From: Oleiagrimonas sp. C23AA
GTDB taxonomy: Bacteria; Pseudomonadota; Gammaproteobacteria; Xanthomonadales; Rhodanobacteraceae
Direction: 5' to 3'
NCBI RefSeq assembly: GCF_011759385.1
Contig: NZ_JAARLY010000008.1
Coordinates: 1 to 64,000, forward strand
DNA length: 64,000 nt
Shown: positions 62,351 to 64,000 of the stretch, in pieces
Layout: the number at the start of each line of letters is the position of its first letter
How positions within the stretch are numbered: the stretch's first letter is position 1
Position numbers and translations under genes: made by a program
Notes under the pieces: generated by a model
Seen by the model: only the letters and a program-made list of their open reading frames with translations
Told to the model about the DNA's origin: nothing
Databases searched by the model: none

Positions 62351-63034
62351 TCAAGCCTGCTCGCGGCTTTGTTCACGTCGACGCCGGCTGATGTAGCCCA
62401 GCCCGCAGACGGTGCCGACCAGCAGTACATCCAGAAGGTAGGGCGACCAGGGGTGATGGTCGAACCATGACTTGGTGAACTTCTCGTGCGAGATCATCCG
62501 CGCCGAGGTCCAGGCGATCGCCGCCGCGCCGATGTAGACCAGCGCCGGATAGCGCTCCAGCAGCTTCAGGATCAGCTTGGCGCCCCAGACCACCAGCGGC
62601 ACGCTGATCAGCAGACCTATCACCACCAGCCCCAGATGCCCGCGCGAGGCGCCGGCGATGGCCAGCACGTTGTCCAGACCCATCAGCGCATCGGCCACCA
62701 CGATGGTACGCATGGCTGCCCAGAAACCGGCCGCCGGCTTGATGTCCGGATCATCCTCGGCGCTGGCCAGTAGTTTCCAGGCAATCGGCAGCAACACCAG
62801 GCCGCCGACCAGCATCAGACCGGGAATCTTCAGCAGATAGACCACCGCGGCGGTCATCACGATACGCACGGCAATGGCGCCGAAGGTGCCCCAGAAAATG
62901 GCCTGGGTCTGCAGGCGATGCGGCAGGCTGCGCGCGGCCAGGGCGATGACGATGGCGTTGTCGCCAGCCAGCACCAGATCGATCAGGATGATCGCGATCA
63001 GGCCGGAGAAGAAGTGCTCGGGAAGCAGATCCAT
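62351..63034 (-). CDS. TerC/Alx-family membrane protein, probable Mn2+ exporter
   Basis: A 227-residue membrane protein with seven helices. The two hallmark segments are LVLAGDNAIVIALAARSLP and LMGLDNVLAIAGASRGHLG, each with an acidic residue and Asn in the helix (VLAGDN and MGLDN), which coordinate the transported metal. Family members Alx and MntP-like TerCs export manganese. A yybP-ykoY riboswitch immediately upstream supports Mn2+ regulation. ATG 63034 (MDLLPEHFFSG) fits; the open frame begins at 63070. Whether it also gives tellurite resistance is unlikely to follow from the name alone. Confidence 0.9.
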   Translation of the reverse strand: MDLLPEHFFSGLIAIILIDLVLAGDNAIVIALAARSLPHRLQTQAIFWGTFGAIAVRIVMTAAVVYLLKIPGLMLVGGLVLLPIAWKLLASAEDDPDIKPAAGFWAAMRTIVVADALMGLDNVLAIAGASRGHLGLVVIGLLISVPLVVWGAKLILKLLERYPALVYIGAAAIAWTSARMISHEKFTKSWFDHHPWSPYLLDVLLVGTVCGLGYISRRRREQSREQA

Positions 63035-63102
63035 AACGTATCCGTATCGTAGCGCGCATGCCTTTGGCAAACGTCCACGCGCGCGCTGACCGCCGTGGCC
63101 GT

Positions 63103-63205
63103 TCGCAAAGGTCTCGCTCGCCGCCGATGGTGCGGCTGCCGCGGCCGGGGTCTGCCGACCCGTGATGACGACCGTGGCACGTCAGGAGCTACTCCCCCTT
63201 GGGAA
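63103..63205 (-). promoter_or_regulatory. yybP-ykoY manganese riboswitch upstream of terC
   Basis: On the minus strand the leader has GGGGGAGTAGC (63198 down to 63188) and, about 75 bases later, GCGAGCGAGACCTTTGC (63121 down to 63105). GGGGAGUAGC and GAGACC are the two most conserved elements of this RNA, which forms a pseudo-four-way Mn2+ site between them. Intervening hairpins GGGTCGGCAGACCC-like and CGCGGCAGCCGC-like are present. It lies 69 bases before the terC start. The position is where this RNA is found in known alx and mntP leaders. Confidence 0.85.
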
Positions 63206-63381
63206 TGGGGCCATTGTCGCATGGCCGTTTGCCGGCGCAAGCGCCGCGTGAGATGCATGTTCATGGTGCATGCCACCCATGCCGTAATGGCAGGCTTCTG
63301 GCACAATGGCCGGCCTCGCGGTCGCCGCAGGCGCCGCCCTGTCTGTCCTTTTTTATCTCCACCGATTCACGGGAATTCATC

Positions 63382-64000
63382 ATGGGTAGCTACGACATCC
63401 GTTCCGCCAAGCGTCCCGATCCGGACCAGCCGCTGGTCGACATTGCCGATTACGTGGTCGACGCCAGCATCGACTCGACCGAGGCCTACAACACCGCGCG
63501 CTACATGCTGATGGATTCGCTGGGCTGCGCCATGCTGGCGATGAAATTCCCCGAGTGCGTCAAGCACCTGGGCCCGATGGTGCCCGGCGCGGACATGCGC
63601 GGCGGCGTGCGCGTGCCCGGAACCAGCCACGAGCTCGATCCGGCGCAGGCAGCCTTTGCCATCGGCACGCAGGTGCGCTGGCTGGACTTCAACGACACCT
63701 GGCTGGCGGCCGAGTGGGGTCATCCTTCGGACAACCTGGGCGCCATCCTGTCGGTGGCCGATTACCTGTCGCGCCGTGCCGAGCGCGAGGGCGGCCAGCC
63801 GCTGACCGTGCGCGATGTGCTCACCGCGGCCATCAAGGCGCACGAGATCCAGGGCGGCTACGCGCTCAAGAACAGCTTCAACCGTGTCGGCCAGGACCAC
63901 GTCATCCTGGTGCGTCTGGCCTCCACCGCGGTGACCACGCAGATGCTCGGCGGCGGCAAGGACGAGATCATTACCGCCGTCTCGCACAGCTGGATCGACA
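63382..64000 (+). CDS. prpD: 2-Methylcitrate dehydratase (PrpD), N-terminal part
   Basis: A partial protein of about 206 residues cut by the window end; family length is about 485. The MmgE/PrpD fold shows [40 protein letters not shown], and [20 protein letters not shown], which is PrpD-specific ([17 protein letters not shown]). It dehydrates 2-methylcitrate to cis-2-methylaconitate. Its separation of 6.3 kb from prpC is unusual. The ATG at 63382 has a weak GGGAATT before it. Confidence 0.92.
   Translation, partial: MGSYDIRSAKRPDPDQPLVDIADYVVDASIDSTEAYNTARYMLMDSLGCAMLAMKFPECVKHLGPMVPGADMRGGVRVPGTSHELDPAQAAFAIGTQVRWLDFNDTWLAAEWGHPSDNLGAILSVADYLSRRAEREGGQPLTVRDVLTAAIKAHEIQGGYALKNSFNRVGQDHVILVRLASTAVTTQMLGGGKDEIITAVSHSWID

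Overview
This window comes from a high-GC gammaproteobacterium. The gene content (minCDE, parC, dbpA, purT, bpt, a prp locus with PrpB/PrpC/PrpE/PrpD, a CrcB-DUF190 pair, many ATGA-overlapped operons) fits the Xanthomonadales/Lysobacterales, probably a Rhodanobacteraceae-type genome. This placement is inferred from gene families and base composition, not from a marker gene. No rRNA, tRNA or CRISPR array was seen.

Region 1 (1-760) is a scarred mobile region. An IS256-family element runs off the left edge and has cut an HNH-endonuclease gene. That gene ends in a recognisable integron attC site, and directly after the attC lies the 3' stub of an XRE regulator. Region 2 (762-9950) has a secreted phospholipase-D-like protein, DbpA helicase, a DUF2233 lipoprotein, a NUDIX hydrolase, a 1.2-kb array of GC-rich palindromic repeats, and a three-gene operon (lplB-like, lplA, penicillin-acylase-type Ntn hydrolase). 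Region 3 (10092-18300) holds parC, a TraB/GumN protein, a cupin operon, a broken GAF-GGDEF-EAL gene, cfa, and a fluoride module (riboswitch, crcB, DUF190).

Region 4 (18592-31618) holds an MFS drug exporter, DUF3887 and HExxH-like small proteins, a GNAT-minC-minD-minE operon, a NarL-type two-component pair, a large SRPBCC membrane-anchored protein and a GldA/F/G-like ABC system. Region 5 (31680-41770) holds cytochrome oxidase/copper assembly genes (CtaG, PCuAC, SCO), DUF423, an SPFH/RHH pair, a transglutaminase, purT, an FMN-binding glutamate-synthase-like protein and bpt.

Region 6 (41950-50400) holds an EmrAB-OMP tripartite efflux operon with a divergent TetR regulator, an OprP-type porin, and an arsC-acr3-arsR operon with arsR last. 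Region 7 (50550-64000) is a dispersed propionate (2-methylcitrate cycle) locus: prpE; a divergent HTH-citrate synthase fusion; DUF2332-prpB-prpC; then about 6 kb of unrelated genes (K+ channel, outer-membrane protein, fadH, XRE-DUF2975, GST, terC under a manganese riboswitch); and finally prpD, which runs off the right edge.

The most unusual items are the HTH-citrate synthase fusion with its palindromic divergent promoter beside prpB, the split lipoate ligase coupled to a secreted Ntn amidase, the attC/HNH/IS256 scar, and the repeat array whose units seem to include a copy of the 3' end of the neighbouring acylase gene. The fluoride and manganese riboswitches are textbook families found here by sequence.
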